A stretch of DNA of 64,000 nt, taken from the NCBI RefSeq assembly GCF_001310815.1, contig NZ_BAZK01000007.1, positions 243,071 to 307,070 on the forward strand, given 5' to 3'. Positions 19,285 to 28,166 of the stretch are shown piece after piece. The translations under genes were made by a program, and so were the position numbers. The DNA comes from Pseudovibrio denitrificans JCM 12308 (GTDB lineage: Bacteria > Pseudomonadota > Alphaproteobacteria > Rhizobiales > Stappiaceae). The notes beneath the pieces were generated by a model, which worked only from the letters and a program-made list of their open reading frames with translations, did not search any database and was not told the DNA's origin. Every line of letters begins with the position of its first letter. Within the stretch, counting starts at the first letter, position 1.

Positions 19285-19842
19285 ATGACTGATCAACAAT
19301 ATGTGCGCTCCGCCCGCATCCTTCACTGGCTGATGGCCCTTGGCTTTCTCTCCATGTGGACGACCGGTTACATCATGAAGATGGACTCTCTGGAAGATAC
19401 ACCGCTGGAAGAGAGCCTGTTTGACATTCACATTTCTTTGGGCGTGACCTTGTTGGGTCTGTTGCTGCTGCGCGTAGCCATTCGCCTGCTCAACAAACCA
19501 CCGGCACTGCCTGCGGGTCTGAGCTCCTGGGAGAAACTCGGCTCCCATCTGGGGCATCTGGGCCTTTATGTGCTGCCGCTTGTCACCATGCTGGTTGCGT
19601 GGGCAGAGGTTGATTTTGGCGGCCACGGCGTGAAGTGGTTCACCATCGCAATGCCAAAGATCTTCCCAACCATGGAAACCTTTGCTGGCATCAAACTGGA
19701 AGATGCTACAGCAACTGCACATGAGCTGCTCGCATGGTCTCTGCTGGCGCTGGTCGCGGTGCACGTGGCTGCTGTTCTCAAGCACAAGTATTGGGATGGT
19801 CACGACGTGATGGGCCGCATGAGCTTGCTTGGCAAGAAGTAA
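19285..19842 (+). CDS. Cytochrome b561-type membrane protein
   Basis: A 185-residue protein with four membrane helices and the cytochrome b561/Ni-Fe hydrogenase b-type pattern. It has the early RILHWLMALGFLSMWTTGYIM helix with heme-ligand His, a second DIHISLGVTLLGL helix, an AHELLAWSLLAL helix and VHVAAVLKHKY near the end, giving the expected heme-binding histidines. It probably passes electrons between quinol and a periplasmic acceptor. Its place 154 bases after ttrR suggests a link to tetrathionate respiration, but the ttrBC module already supplies a quinol route, so its exact role is open. Confidence 0.8.
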   Translation: MTDQQYVRSARILHWLMALGFLSMWTTGYIMKMDSLEDTPLEESLFDIHISLGVTLLGLLLLRVAIRLLNKPPALPAGLSSWEKLGSHLGHLGLYVLPLVTMLVAWAEVDFGGHGVKWFTIAMPKIFPTMETFAGIKLEDATATAHELLAWSLLALVAVHVAAVLKHKYWDGHDVMGRMSLLGKK

Positions 19843-19959
19843 CAAGACGCGGGGGAGGGCTGGTCGCAGCCTATCGCCGAGGGCTTATTGGGGTAGGCCC
19901 TCGGTTTCCGCAGTTTCTCTGCCTAAGTCTGTTATGCTTTCCAAAACGGGAGACTATCG

Positions 19960-20580
19960 ATGACATCAGGCTGAGTTGTTCTGCTCAATGGAGCACCAAG
20001 GGCGGGAAAGAGTTCCATCGTCTCCGCACTGCAAAGCTCTGCCGAGGAGCTCTGGATGAACCTTGGTGTGGATGTTGTCGTCAAACACATGACACCGGAA
20101 CGAATGAGACCGGGAATCGGGCTGAGGCCGGGTGGGGAGCGGCCTGATCTGGAAAACTTTGTTTTCCGCTCTTACAGTGCGCTTTACAAAAGCATCGCCG
20201 CACACGCCGCGCTTGGCATGAACGTGGTCGCAGACCTCGGCCACCACAACAGCTACGCCACGCCTGATGGCCGTTGGGGACACTACCTGCAGGAGCTTGA
20301 AGGGCTGAATGTGTTGATCGTCGGGGTGTTTTGCCCTCTCGATGAAATCATGCGGCGGAGGGCTGTAAGTGAGGGAGACTATCTGACAGCCACTGCCCAA
20401 GGGGATGTGCCGCTCCCCGTTCAACGTTGGCAGGACGAGGTTCACAAACCCGGGATTTATGATCTGGAGCTGGACACGTCCACCCTTTCACCAGAGCAAT
20501 GTGCTGCGGAGATCCAGCGTGCGATTGCTTCTGGCGGCAGGTTTGAGGCCAAAAACAAGCTTATTGCGTTGCTAGACTGA
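19960..20580 (+). pseudogene. Chloramphenicol phosphotransferase-like kinase with an in-frame stop at codon 5
   Basis: Reading from ATG 19960, which has a GGGAG binding site 7 bases before it, the frame is MTSG-stop-VVLLNGAPRAGKSSIVSAL and then 180 further open codons. The segment after the stop is the P-loop opening of the chloramphenicol-3-O-phosphotransferase-like family (LNGAP..GKSS). It continues with a catalytic-type MNVVADLGHHN strand and a final helical part, 206 residues in all. The stop is TGA at 19972-19974; CGA (Arg) or TGG (Trp) would differ by one base. No other usual start codon lies between the stop and the P-loop. Substrate unknown; resistance should not be assumed. The 3' end overlaps the convergent gene by 20 bases. 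Confidence 0.7.
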
Positions 20581-21190
20581 GGTGCTCGGCTTGCTGATCG
20601 ACGGAGGTAAGCCTTGGGATGATGGTGGCAGGCTTCAGCAGAGTCCCGGGTGCCAGCACTGAGTTTGCGCCGACTTTGCTCCGGTCTCCAATCAGGGACC
20701 CGAACTTGATGGCGCCGGTTGGTAGCTCTCGTCTGTCCTGAATGAGTTTAATCTCTTTCTCCGTCCATTCATTGCGATGGTTCGCGACCACAACGCCTGC
20801 TTCCAGATTGACGTTCTCGCCCAGAATGGAATCTCCGAGAAACCCAAGATGCGCCAGCTTGGAGCCTTTTAGCATGAAGCTGGATTTGACCTCGCAGAAC
20901 GGCCCAACTGCACAGCCTTCACTCACGTAAACACCGCCGCGCAGGTAGCTGCGGGAGGAAACAAAGGCGTTCGGCCCAATGATCATCGGGCCTTTCAGCG
21001 TTGCCCCATCTTCCACCGTAGCGCTCTCATGAATGGCGACAGTGTTGGTGATGCGGTAGCCATCTGTGAGCTGGGGCAGCAAGTCTTTAATGATATCAGC
21101 TGCGTTGCCGGTCAGCTCCCACGGTGCATCGTTGATAGCCGCCAGTTCTGTCTGCTGCCAGTTGGCAAAGTAGCCGCTGAGCTGGATCAT
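20561..21190 (-). CDS. Left-handed beta-helix (hexapeptide repeat) protein
   Basis: A 209-residue protein. After an N-terminal alpha-beta cap it shows hexapeptide-repeat turns (VAIHESATVEDGATLKGP, MIIGPNAFVSSRSYLRGG, VYVSEGCAVGPFCEVK, SILGENVNLEAGVVVANH and SLIGDRSKVGANSVLAPGT), each of the [LIV]-G-x4 type. This is the fold of sugar-nucleotide acyl- and pyrophosphoryl-transferase domains (GlmU C-terminal type). A HRNEWTEKEI stretch resembles the loop in GlmU-like proteins. The ATG at 21190 overlaps the stop of the ceramidase-family gene (ATGA), so the two are coupled. The nature of the transferred group is unknown; a joint role in membrane or envelope lipid-sugar chemistry is only a suggestion. 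Confidence 0.75.
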   Translation of the reverse strand: MIQLSGYFANWQQTELAAINDAPWELTGNAADIIKDLLPQLTDGYRITNTVAIHESATVEDGATLKGPMIIGPNAFVSSRSYLRGGVYVSEGCAVGPFCEVKSSFMLKGSKLAHLGFLGDSILGENVNLEAGVVVANHRNEWTEKEIKLIQDRRELPTGAIKFGSLIGDRSKVGANSVLAPGTLLKPATIIPRLTSVDQQAEHLSLATQ

Positions 21191-21891
21191 CAGGAGGCTC
21201 CTTTTGGTTTCATCTTCAGCACCAGCGCGGCGAGGAGCAGGCCGATCATGAGGCCGTTGAGCAGGTGCCACATGAAGTGGGTGCCGAAGCTGATGGAAAA
21301 GCAAAGGGCGATGTCGATGGTTCGGAACGCCAGCGAGATCACAAAGGTGGCCACCGCAAACGTAATGTACGTGCGGGCAGGATGTTTGCGCAGCTGCATC
21401 AGCACGGTTGCGACGAGCAGTGCGACGACGGCAGGCAGATACTGCATGGAACCGTTGAGAGGATCCGGCCCTGCCTCCAGACCCGTCACCACTGCACTTG
21501 AGCTGAACCAGAAGATGACGGCAGTCAGGCCCACAGCAATGGCACTGGCGCGCAGCGTGCGCAGCAGGTTTTCGCCGGTCGCGCGATAGATCACCGTAAT
21601 GATGTAGAATGCAACAAAGCTCCAGATCGGGATAACATCCGCCAGCTCTGACCATGTGTTCGCAAATGTATGAAACAGGAATGAGCCGACACCGATTGCC
21701 GCTGCCAGAGTGATGAGCACAAGTTCTGCCAGATCTGCGTTACCCCGCCTGCGCACCAGATACAGGGCCACCAGCGCTGCAACGATAAAGCTGAGGTTGC
21801 TCAATGCGTTCAGTGGTTCATTCCAGAACCCCGGTGCAGTTCGCTCACAGTAAAGGTCGATGTAATCAGCAGGCAGCATGGTGAAACTCAA
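21190..21891 (-). CDS. Ceramidase family (alkaline ceramidase-like) membrane protein
   Basis: A 233-residue, seven-helix membrane protein of the alkaline ceramidase/CREST group. Hallmarks are IDLYCERTAPGFWNEPLNAL near the start, GVGSFLFHTFANTWSELADV with metal-ligand His and Asp, and SFGTHFMWHLLNGL near the end with two more His. Eukaryotic members split ceramide; in bacteria the substrate may be another amide lipid. It is coupled to the beta-helix gene downstream by a 4-base overlap. Both lie opposite to the ttr genes, inside the gap between ttrSR and ttrBCA. Confidence 0.85.
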   Translation of the reverse strand: MSFTMLPADYIDLYCERTAPGFWNEPLNALSNLSFIVAALVALYLVRRRGNADLAELVLITLAAAIGVGSFLFHTFANTWSELADVIPIWSFVAFYIITVIYRATGENLLRTLRASAIAVGLTAVIFWFSSSAVVTGLEAGPDPLNGSMQYLPAVVALLVATVLMQLRKHPARTYITFAVATFVISLAFRTIDIALCFSISFGTHFMWHLLNGLMIGLLLAALVLKMKPKGAS

Positions 21892-21956
21892 AGCAGGAGA
21901 CGGACCGCAAGGTTAGATCAGGTGTTGCGCGGATTGTAGTGCGCAACTTGCGATAC

Positions 21957-22723
21957 TCAAGGCATAATCATGGAAATGCCAGAGCCAGCCAGAACCAGGT
22001 CAATCATGCGGTCATGCTGTTTGGAGCTGAGCTTGTTGAGGATCGCCTTGGCGGCATATGTGCCAAGCGTGATGGACCCTCCTACCAAGGCGCCACCAAT
22101 CAGAATATCGGTGCTCATCACATTCAGATAACTGAAGGTCGCGGCCTTGGAGCCGAACACGAACAGGGAGGCCGCCGCTTCCGTTGCAATCAACGCGCTT
22201 TTGATGAGCCCGAAGGACGAAAACACCGCAAGGCTCAACGGGCCGGAAGAGGCCACAAGACCGGTGAGAAACCCGATCAGCGTTCCGCCCAGCACAAGGT
22301 GGACTGGCTTGGAGCCGATGTTTTTGGAGCGCAGCAGATAGCGCACGGGGATGAGCACGAGGAAGAACATCCCAAGGATGGTGCTGCCAACGGATTCCGG
22401 TATGGCAATCAGCAGGTTCGCCCCAAGTGCTGCCATGGGAATGCTTGGCGCTGCATAATAGAAAACCGCACGCCAGTTGATCTCACTCCACCACACAATC
22501 ACGCGCCCGCAATTAGCGATCAGGCCGCAATCGCCATGATGGGAATGGCCGCCTTGGTGCCAAACACCGCCACCAGAATAGGCAGCAGAATGATCGACGA
22601 CCCTGTGCCAACAATGCCGGACAAAACACCAGCAAACATGCCCGAAAGCACGATAATCAATATGCTCAAATGAACCCCCAAATCGAATGGGAGCAACCTA
22701 CGTGCAAATTGTGGTGAGACCAA
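21957..22723 (-). pseudogene. TauE/SafE family anion exporter (single frameshift)
   Basis: The restored protein is about 255 residues with eight membrane helices and the family's two-fold pattern: GMFAGVLSGIVGTGSSIILLPIL in the first half and GTLIGFLTGLVASSGPL in the second. The first half ends in a false stop after IPIMAIAA; adding one base near 22523 gives IMAIAALIANCGRVIVWWSE and joins the second half. TauE/SafE proteins move sulfite, sulfoacetate and similar anions. Its position just upstream of and divergent from ttrBCA suggests export of thiosulfate or sulfite made by tetrathionate reduction; that is inference. The start is uncertain: only TTG/GTG-type starts are available before the first helix, and 22723 is the longest. 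Confidence 0.8.
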
Positions 22724-22790
22724 ACGTCTCTGCTTTTTTGCTGTGAAGAGCGGTTTACGAAATTATCGATTGTTTACTCCCCGCCACATC

Positions 22791-22806
22791 TAGGGGAACT
22801 CCCCTA
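22791..22806. promoter_or_regulatory. Inverted repeat upstream of ttrB, candidate TtrR site
   Basis: TAGGGGA-AC-TCCCCTA has perfect 7-base arms and lies 88 bases before the ttrB start codon. The half-site TCCCCTAA recurs at 16491-16498 upstream of ttrS. Inverted GGGG/CCCC repeats of this size suit a FixJ-type dimer. That TtrR binds here is inference. Confidence 0.5.
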
Positions 22807-22893
22807 AACCGGCAGATAACCTCCCCAATATTTTTGTTGCTGGCCTCCCGGTAGCTTGGGAACAACCCAAACCGTGACACTCCGGGGGGAGAC

Positions 22894-23613
22894 ATGAATT
22901 CAAGACGTGAGTTCCTCAAACTGGCCATGGCAGGCTCAACGGCTGCGGTGGCGGCGCCGACGGCTGCTAGTGCGCAGGCGAAGCCCAAGCGCTGGGGCAT
23001 GCTGGTGGATCTGCGCAAATGCATCGGTTGCCAGGCCTGCACCGTGGCCTGCACCATTGAAAACGATGTACCGGAAGGCCAGCACCGCACAGCTGTGCCA
23101 GTCTATGAGCTGGATGGTCCAGATGGCCCAAGTCAGGCCGTGTTGCCGCGCTTGTGCAACCACTGCGACGAGCCGCCTTGCATTCCGGTGTGTCCAGTCA
23201 ACGCGACTTTCAAAACCGATGAGGGTGCTGTGGTGGTGGAAGCTGAGCAATGCGTGGCCTGCGGCTACTGCGTGCAGGCGTGCCCTTATGAAGCGCGCTT
23301 CATCAACCACAAAACCGGTGTTGCCGATAAGTGCACGTTTTGTGTGCATCGCACTTCTGTCGGTTTGCTGCCGGCCTGCGTTGAAACCTGCGTTGGCAAC
23401 GCCCGCGTGTTTGGGGATCTGAACGATCCGGAAAGCGATATCCGCAAGCTGATGGCGCAGCATGAAACCAAGGGCCTGCGCCCTGAGTTCAAGACAGGAC
23501 CAAACGTCTATTACATCGGGCTGGATGACAGGCTTGCCTCAACCGTTGCGGTTGGCGGCGGTGCCCGTGATTTGCGCCAAGGTCTTGAAACGCCTGCACA
23601 TGGGGAGGTGTGA
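22894..23613 (+). CDS. ttrB: Tetrathionate reductase iron-sulfur subunit TtrB
   Basis: A 239-residue periplasmic ferredoxin-like subunit. A Tat signal opens it (NSRREFLKLAMAGSTAAV). Four [4Fe-4S] cluster motifs follow: CIGCQACTVAC, CNHCDEPPCIPVC, CVACGYCVQAC and the CTFC...C set that closes the last clusters. It passes electrons from the membrane subunit to TtrA. A CGGGGGGA-type binding site precedes the ATG by a few bases, and the next gene follows after 3 bases, so ttrBCA is one operon. The family also contains PhsB/PsrB-type subunits; the nearby ttrSR genes favour tetrathionate. Confidence 0.85.
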   Translation: MNSRREFLKLAMAGSTAAVAAPTAASAQAKPKRWGMLVDLRKCIGCQACTVACTIENDVPEGQHRTAVPVYELDGPDGPSQAVLPRLCNHCDEPPCIPVCPVNATFKTDEGAVVVEAEQCVACGYCVQACPYEARFINHKTGVADKCTFCVHRTSVGLLPACVETCVGNARVFGDLNDPESDIRKLMAQHETKGLRPEFKTGPNVYYIGLDDRLASTVAVGGGARDLRQGLETPAHGEV

Positions 23614-23616
23614 GTT

Positions 23617-24599
23617 ATGCCTGCTGTTGATCTGATGTCTTTTGATCATGAAGCCGTCTGGCGGCCCTGGGCGGTCGCTTACTTCCTGCTGGTGGGAACG
23701 GGCGCAGGGGCTGCCTTGCTGCTGGCTTATGCTCGTCTTGTGCGCGTTGCAGAAGCAAAAGGTGCATTGATTGTCGCCGCCAGTTTTGCGCTCGCCTCTG
23801 GTTTGCCACTGCTGGCGGATCTACACCAGCCTGCACGTTTTATGCACTTTTACAGTGGTGCAGCGCCCGGTTCCATCATGTGGTGGGGCAGCTGGTTCCT
23901 GCCGCTGTTCATCGGCTCAACACTTCTGCTGGCGTTCATGACAGGCCGCCGTGGCAATGCACCCATGTGCGCAGGTGAACGCACGCTGACCATGATTGTT
24001 GGCGTGCTGGCACTCTGCATTCTGGGTTACACCGCCGGTGAAATGAGCGTGGTTTCTGCTCGTCCGGTGTGGAACACACTCGGCTTCCCTGTGGTGCTTA
24101 TTCTGACTGCCTGATGAGCGGCGCAGGTGCGACCATGGCCATTGATAGTCTCAATGGTGAAAAGGGAGAGGGCCGTTACATGCTGGTGGTGACAGGTGCC
24201 GCCACTCTGGTTGCCTTTGGCCTCTGGATGCTGACCGATGCCAGCCTTTCAACACTGGCTGCAGACTATGCTCCTGTTGGCTTACTCGGCGGGTTCATCA
24301 TCGCAGGTGTTGTGGTTCCGGTGGCCCTGGCCGTGAGTGCAAAGTCCTCTTTGCTGCTGCGCGGAGTGAGTGGAGCACTGGCGGTGTTCGGCGCACTGGC
24401 CTTCCGCTGGTCCACGTTCAACGGGGCGCAGCTGATGTCCAAAACCGAGACGGTGTTTTATGGCCATGAAGCCGCGCTTTCTCAGGATGCTCTGCAAGCC
24501 TTGGCCGGGTCCGCGGGCCTGCTGATCCTCAGCCTGATCTTCGTCACCCTTCTCATCAACCTGCTGGCCGTGCGCGCCAGCAAGCAAACTCAAGCCTAA
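23617..24599 (+). pseudogene. ttrC: NrfD-type membrane quinol oxidase subunit TtrC (single frameshift)
   Basis: The restored protein is about 327 residues with eight to nine membrane helices, of the NrfD/PsrC type (WAVAYFLLVGTGAGAALLLA, LADLHQPARFMHFY, PGSIMWWGSWFLPLF). It anchors the complex and takes electrons from quinol. A false stop after VVLILTA is removed by one added base near 24112, giving ILTALMSGAGATMAID in one frame. The gene lies 3 bases after ttrB and 12 before ttrA, which fits a three-gene operon. Confidence 0.85.
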
Positions 24600-24611
24600 G
24601 GAGAGCCAGTT

Positions 24612-27600
24612 ATGACTATTTCTCGCCGTGGTGTTCTTCAAGGCGCAACCGCTCTTGGCGCAGCTGGCGCTGCCTTCTGGGGCTTTGCTGAAACGGGCAA
24701 AAACTTCTATCAAGGCGTGCTGGGTACTGCGAAAGCCAAAGGCATTGCCGGAGGGGCTTTGCCACCGGAGTACAAGGTGGACCCTTCCAGTGGAGAGGTG
24801 ATCCTAAACCCCGACCAACGGGTCGGCTACACAATGTGCATGGGCTGCACCAGCGTTTGCGGTATCCGTGTACGGGTGGACAAAGCCTCTGGCGACATTC
24901 TACGCGCCACCGGCAACCCATACAGCCCGCTCTCCACCAACCCGCACATTCCGTATGACACGCCCATCAAAGACGCGATCACCGGCCTGTCTGCTTATGG
25001 CGAGCAAGGCCTTCCCGGACGCTCCACCGCCTGCGGCCGCGGCAATGCCGCCATCGCCAAGCAGAACAGCAAGGAGCGCATCCTCAAGCCGATGAAACGT
25101 GTTGGCGAGCGTGGCAGCGGCCAGTGGAAGGAAATCTCCTGGGACCAGCTGATTGAGGAAACCGTAGAGGGTGGTGATCTGTTTGGTGAAGGCCACGTGG
25201 AAGGCCTGCGCGCCATCCGCGACCTGAAGACCCCGCTTGATCCGGAAAATCCAGAGTACGGCCCAAAGGCCAACCAACTGGTGGTGATCCCGGTCTTCAA
25301 AAACGGTCGTCTGATGATGGCTGCCCGCTTCGCCAAAATGGCTTACGGCACCCGCAACTTCGTGGGACACCGCTCTTACTGCGGCTTGTCCATGCGTGCC
25401 GGTTATGCAGCCATGCTGGACAATCTGAAAAAGCAGCCGCACCTGAAGCCGGATTATCGCCACGCCAAGTACATGCTGTTCATCGGCACAGCCCCCGGCA
25501 ATGCAGGCAATCCTTACAAGCTGCAAGGTACACTGATGGGTGCTGCCCGTGGGCGTGATGGGGTGAAATACGCGGTGGTGGACCCTGTGCTCACCAACTC
25601 TCAAAACCATGCGTTTGGCAAAGACAACACATGGGTTCCGATCAGACCGGGCACCGACGGGGCGCTGGTGATGGGCATGATCCGCTGGATCATGGAAAAC
25701 GAACGATACGACGCCAAGTTTCTGGCTCAACCGTCCGGCGCAGCAGCAAAGGCGGCAGGGGAGGCCAGTTGGTCCAATGCAACGCATCTGGTCATTGATG
25801 ATCCCGAGCACCCCAAAGGCGGTTCCTTCCTGCGGCAAGGAATGGTGACTGCTGATCTGGACGAAGATGCTCAAAAGGCACCTATGTGCCTGGATGCGGA
25901 AACAGGAGAGCTTTCTCCTGCAAAGGGCCGCCCTGCCACACTGTTCCATCAGGGAACCGTGAGACTTCTGGATGGCTCAACTGTGCCCGTAGCCACCAGC
26001 CTTAGCTTGCTGCGCCGGGAGGCACTGCGCAAAACACTCGCCGAGTACTCTGTCGATTGCGGTGTGCCGGAAGAGCGCATCATCTCTTTGGCACGTGACT
26101 TCACCAGCGTTGGCAAACAGGCCGCAGCGGACTGCCACGGCGGCACCATGCACACCGCTGGGTTCTACACCGCCTACGCCATCGTCATGCTCAACGCCCT
26201 TGTCGGCAACCTCAACGCCAAAGGTGGCACCACTGCCGGCGGCGGTCGCTTCAAGGATGTGCAGAAAGGCCCACGCTATAACCTGCTCGCCTTCCCCGGC
26301 AAGGTGAAGGTGAAAGGCGTGGATGCAGGTCGCGGTGGCTTTGCCTATGAGAAAACCAGCGAGTTCAAACGACTGGTCGCAGAGGGCAAGAACCCATACC
26401 CTGCACAAGCCCCATGGCATTCCTTCACCCAGCCCATGGGCGCGCAATGGCTCACCTCTGTGCTGGAAGGTTATCCTTACAAGGCTAAAGCTGTGATCAC
26501 ATGGTCCTCCAACCCGGTCTACGGCGTTGCGGGCATGGAAAACGATATTAAGGAGAAGATCAAAGATACCAAGCGCTTGCCGCTGTTCATCGCTATTGAC
26601 CCCTTCATCAATGAGACATCACGCTTTGCCGATTACATCGTGCCGGACCGTGTGTTCTACGAGGCATGGGGCTGGGCTTCTGCCTGGGGCGGCGTGCCAA
26701 CCAAAGTCTCCACGGCTCGCTGGCCGGTGGTGGATTGCCAGACAGGCACAACACCGGATGGCCGCCATATGGACATGGACAACTTCTTCATCGACGTGGC
26801 CAAACGCATGGGTCTGCCGGGCTTCGGTGACAAAGCGATTCCAGATGCTGACGGCAACCTGCACCCACTTCATCGCTCGGAGGATTTCTGGATGCGCGCC
26901 GGTGCCAACGTGGCGTTTGATGGCGGTGCAGTGCCAGAAAGTGATGACACCGACATGGCGATCACAGGCGTGGATCGCATCCGTGCCGATCTGGAAAGCA
27001 CCCTGAAGCCAGATGAATGGCGCCGGGTGGCCTACGTTTACAACCGTGGTGGCCGTTATGAGGATGCAGCGAAAACCTACAAGGGAGAGACCTTCGCACG
27101 CTCCTACAAAAAGGGCATTCAGGTCTGGAACGAGACAGTGGGCACGGCGCGCAACTCCATGACAGGCAAAAAGTTTGTTGGCTGCCCAACATGGCAGGCT
27201 CCAAGCTTTGCCGACGGCACCAAGGTGGATAAAGCCTTCCCGCCGGACCTGTGGTCGTTCCGCGTTGTCAGCACTAAATCCCAGCTGCGCTCTTCCAGCA
27301 CCGGCGGCAATCCGTATCTGGATGATCTGAAGCTCTCCAACGCCATCGCCATCAACACGGTGGATGCTGAGCAGCTTTCCATAAAAACCGGCGACTGGAT
27401 CAACGTGATCTCCCCGAGCAACCGCATCAGCGGGCAAGCTCTGGTGCGTCAAGGCATTGCACGGGGCGCCATCGGCATCGAGCACGGCTACGGTCACCGC
27501 GAGTTGGGCGCTCGCACCCACAAGATCGGCAATGTCATTCTGGAAGGCCACTCCAACCGGGGCCTCGGCACCAACAGCAATGATCTGGGCTACACAGACC

Positions 27601-27692
27601 CAACCAGCCAACGCCCGGTCCTGCTCGCCGATCCCGTCGTCGGCAGCATAGCCCGCCAAGCCCTCCCAGCCCGTATTGAAAAGATGAGCTAG
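24612..27692 (+). CDS. ttrA: Tetrathionate reductase molybdopterin subunit TtrA
   Basis: This 1,026-residue catalytic subunit is close to the length of known TtrA. The Tat signal is SRRGVLQGATALGAAGAAF. A [4Fe-4S] site is formed by Cys76, Cys79 and Cys83 (TMCMGCTSVCG) with Cys141 (STACGRG), and the likely molybdenum ligand is Cys257 (HRSYCGLSM). The C-terminal part (about 890-1010) is the molybdopterin dinucleotide-binding barrel. It reduces tetrathionate to thiosulfate in the periplasm. PhsA and PsrA are close relatives, but length and the ttrSR neighbours support TtrA. An AAGGAGAG binding site precedes the ATG. Confidence 0.87.
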   Translation: MTISRRGVLQGATALGAAGAAFWGFAETGKNFYQGVLGTAKAKGIAGGALPPEYKVDPSSGEVILNPDQRVGYTMCMGCTSVCGIRVRVDKASGDILRATGNPYSPLSTNPHIPYDTPIKDAITGLSAYGEQGLPGRSTACGRGNAAIAKQNSKERILKPMKRVGERGSGQWKEISWDQLIEETVEGGDLFGEGHVEGLRAIRDLKTPLDPENPEYGPKANQLVVIPVFKNGRLMMAARFAKMAYGTRNFVGHRSYCGLSMRAGYAAMLDNLKKQPHLKPDYRHAKYMLFIGTAPGNAGNPYKLQGTLMGAARGRDGVKYAVVDPVLTNSQNHAFGKDNTWVPIRPGTDGALVMGMIRWIMENERYDAKFLAQPSGAAAKAAGEASWSNATHLVIDDPEHPKGGSFLRQGMVTADLDEDAQKAPMCLDAETGELSPAKGRPATLFHQGTVRLLDGSTVPVATSLSLLRREALRKTLAEYSVDCGVPEERIISLARDFTSVGKQAAADCHGGTMHTAGFYTAYAIVMLNALVGNLNAKGGTTAGGGRFKDVQKGPRYNLLAFPGKVKVKGVDAGRGGFAYEKTSEFKRLVAEGKNPYPAQAPWHSFTQPMGAQWLTSVLEGYPYKAKAVITWSSNPVYGVAGMENDIKEKIKDTKRLPLFIAIDPFINETSRFADYIVPDRVFYEAWGWASAWGGVPTKVSTARWPVVDCQTGTTPDGRHMDMDNFFIDVAKRMGLPGFGDKAIPDADGNLHPLHRSEDFWMRAGANVAFDGGAVPESDDTDMAITGVDRIRADLESTLKPDEWRRVAYVYNRGGRYEDAAKTYKGETFARSYKKGIQVWNETVGTARNSMTGKKFVGCPTWQAPSFADGTKVDKAFPPDLWSFRVVSTKSQLRSSSTGGNPYLDDLKLSNAIAINTVDAEQLSIKTGDWINVISPSNRISGQALVRQGIARGAIGIEHGYGHRELGARTHKIGNVILEGHSNRGLGTNSNDLGYTDPTSQRPVLLADPVVGSIARQALPARIEKMS

Positions 27693-27889
27693 GGAAGGTT
27701 CGCCATCCTGGATCAGCTCCCACCCCTGGAGCTGGTTCAGCCACAAAACTTGGAGCCGACCGCATAACAACAACCAAAGCGCCAGCTCCCCAACCCATCA
27801 GACCCCGCCCCCCAGCGGTGCCTGATGCCAACACCAAACAGCCGAAGCCAAGGCCCTCCAAACCGGTATGAGGCCACCACCCACCTAAC

Positions 27890-27924
27890 ACAGCTCCCGC
27901 GATGATGACGGGGGCTGTTTTTTT
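27890..27924 (+). terminator. Rho-independent terminator after ttrA
   Basis: ACAGCTCCCG (27890-27899) pairs with CGGGGGCTGT (27909-27918), with one T-G pair. TTTTTT follows. The rest of the 474-base gap (27693-28166) shows no gene; it is C-rich before the terminator and ordinary promoter-like sequence after it. Confidence 0.75.
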
Positions 27925-28166
27925 GGGGGGATTGAGTTGAAGCGATTCTCCGAACGGCACCAAAGCGGCCAAAACGCTCAAGATTCCACTCTCTTCAACA
28001 CCGACTTCTCATCACGGTGCCATCCAACTATCCAATGAACCCCAGTCCTCTCAATAGCTTAATTGCAAAGCTCTGCCACCATCACCAACTAAGGCCATCA
28101 TCAGCTTCAGACAAGACACCTGAGTCAGACTGCCTCTAACTGTTTTGTGTAATCGGATTCAATTCA

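Noticed and set aside
24900..25949. A 349-codon open frame on the minus strand inside ttrA, and a similar 384-codon one at 26619-27773.
   Set aside because: They are antisense shadows in a GC-rich gene with clear TtrA cofactor motifs.
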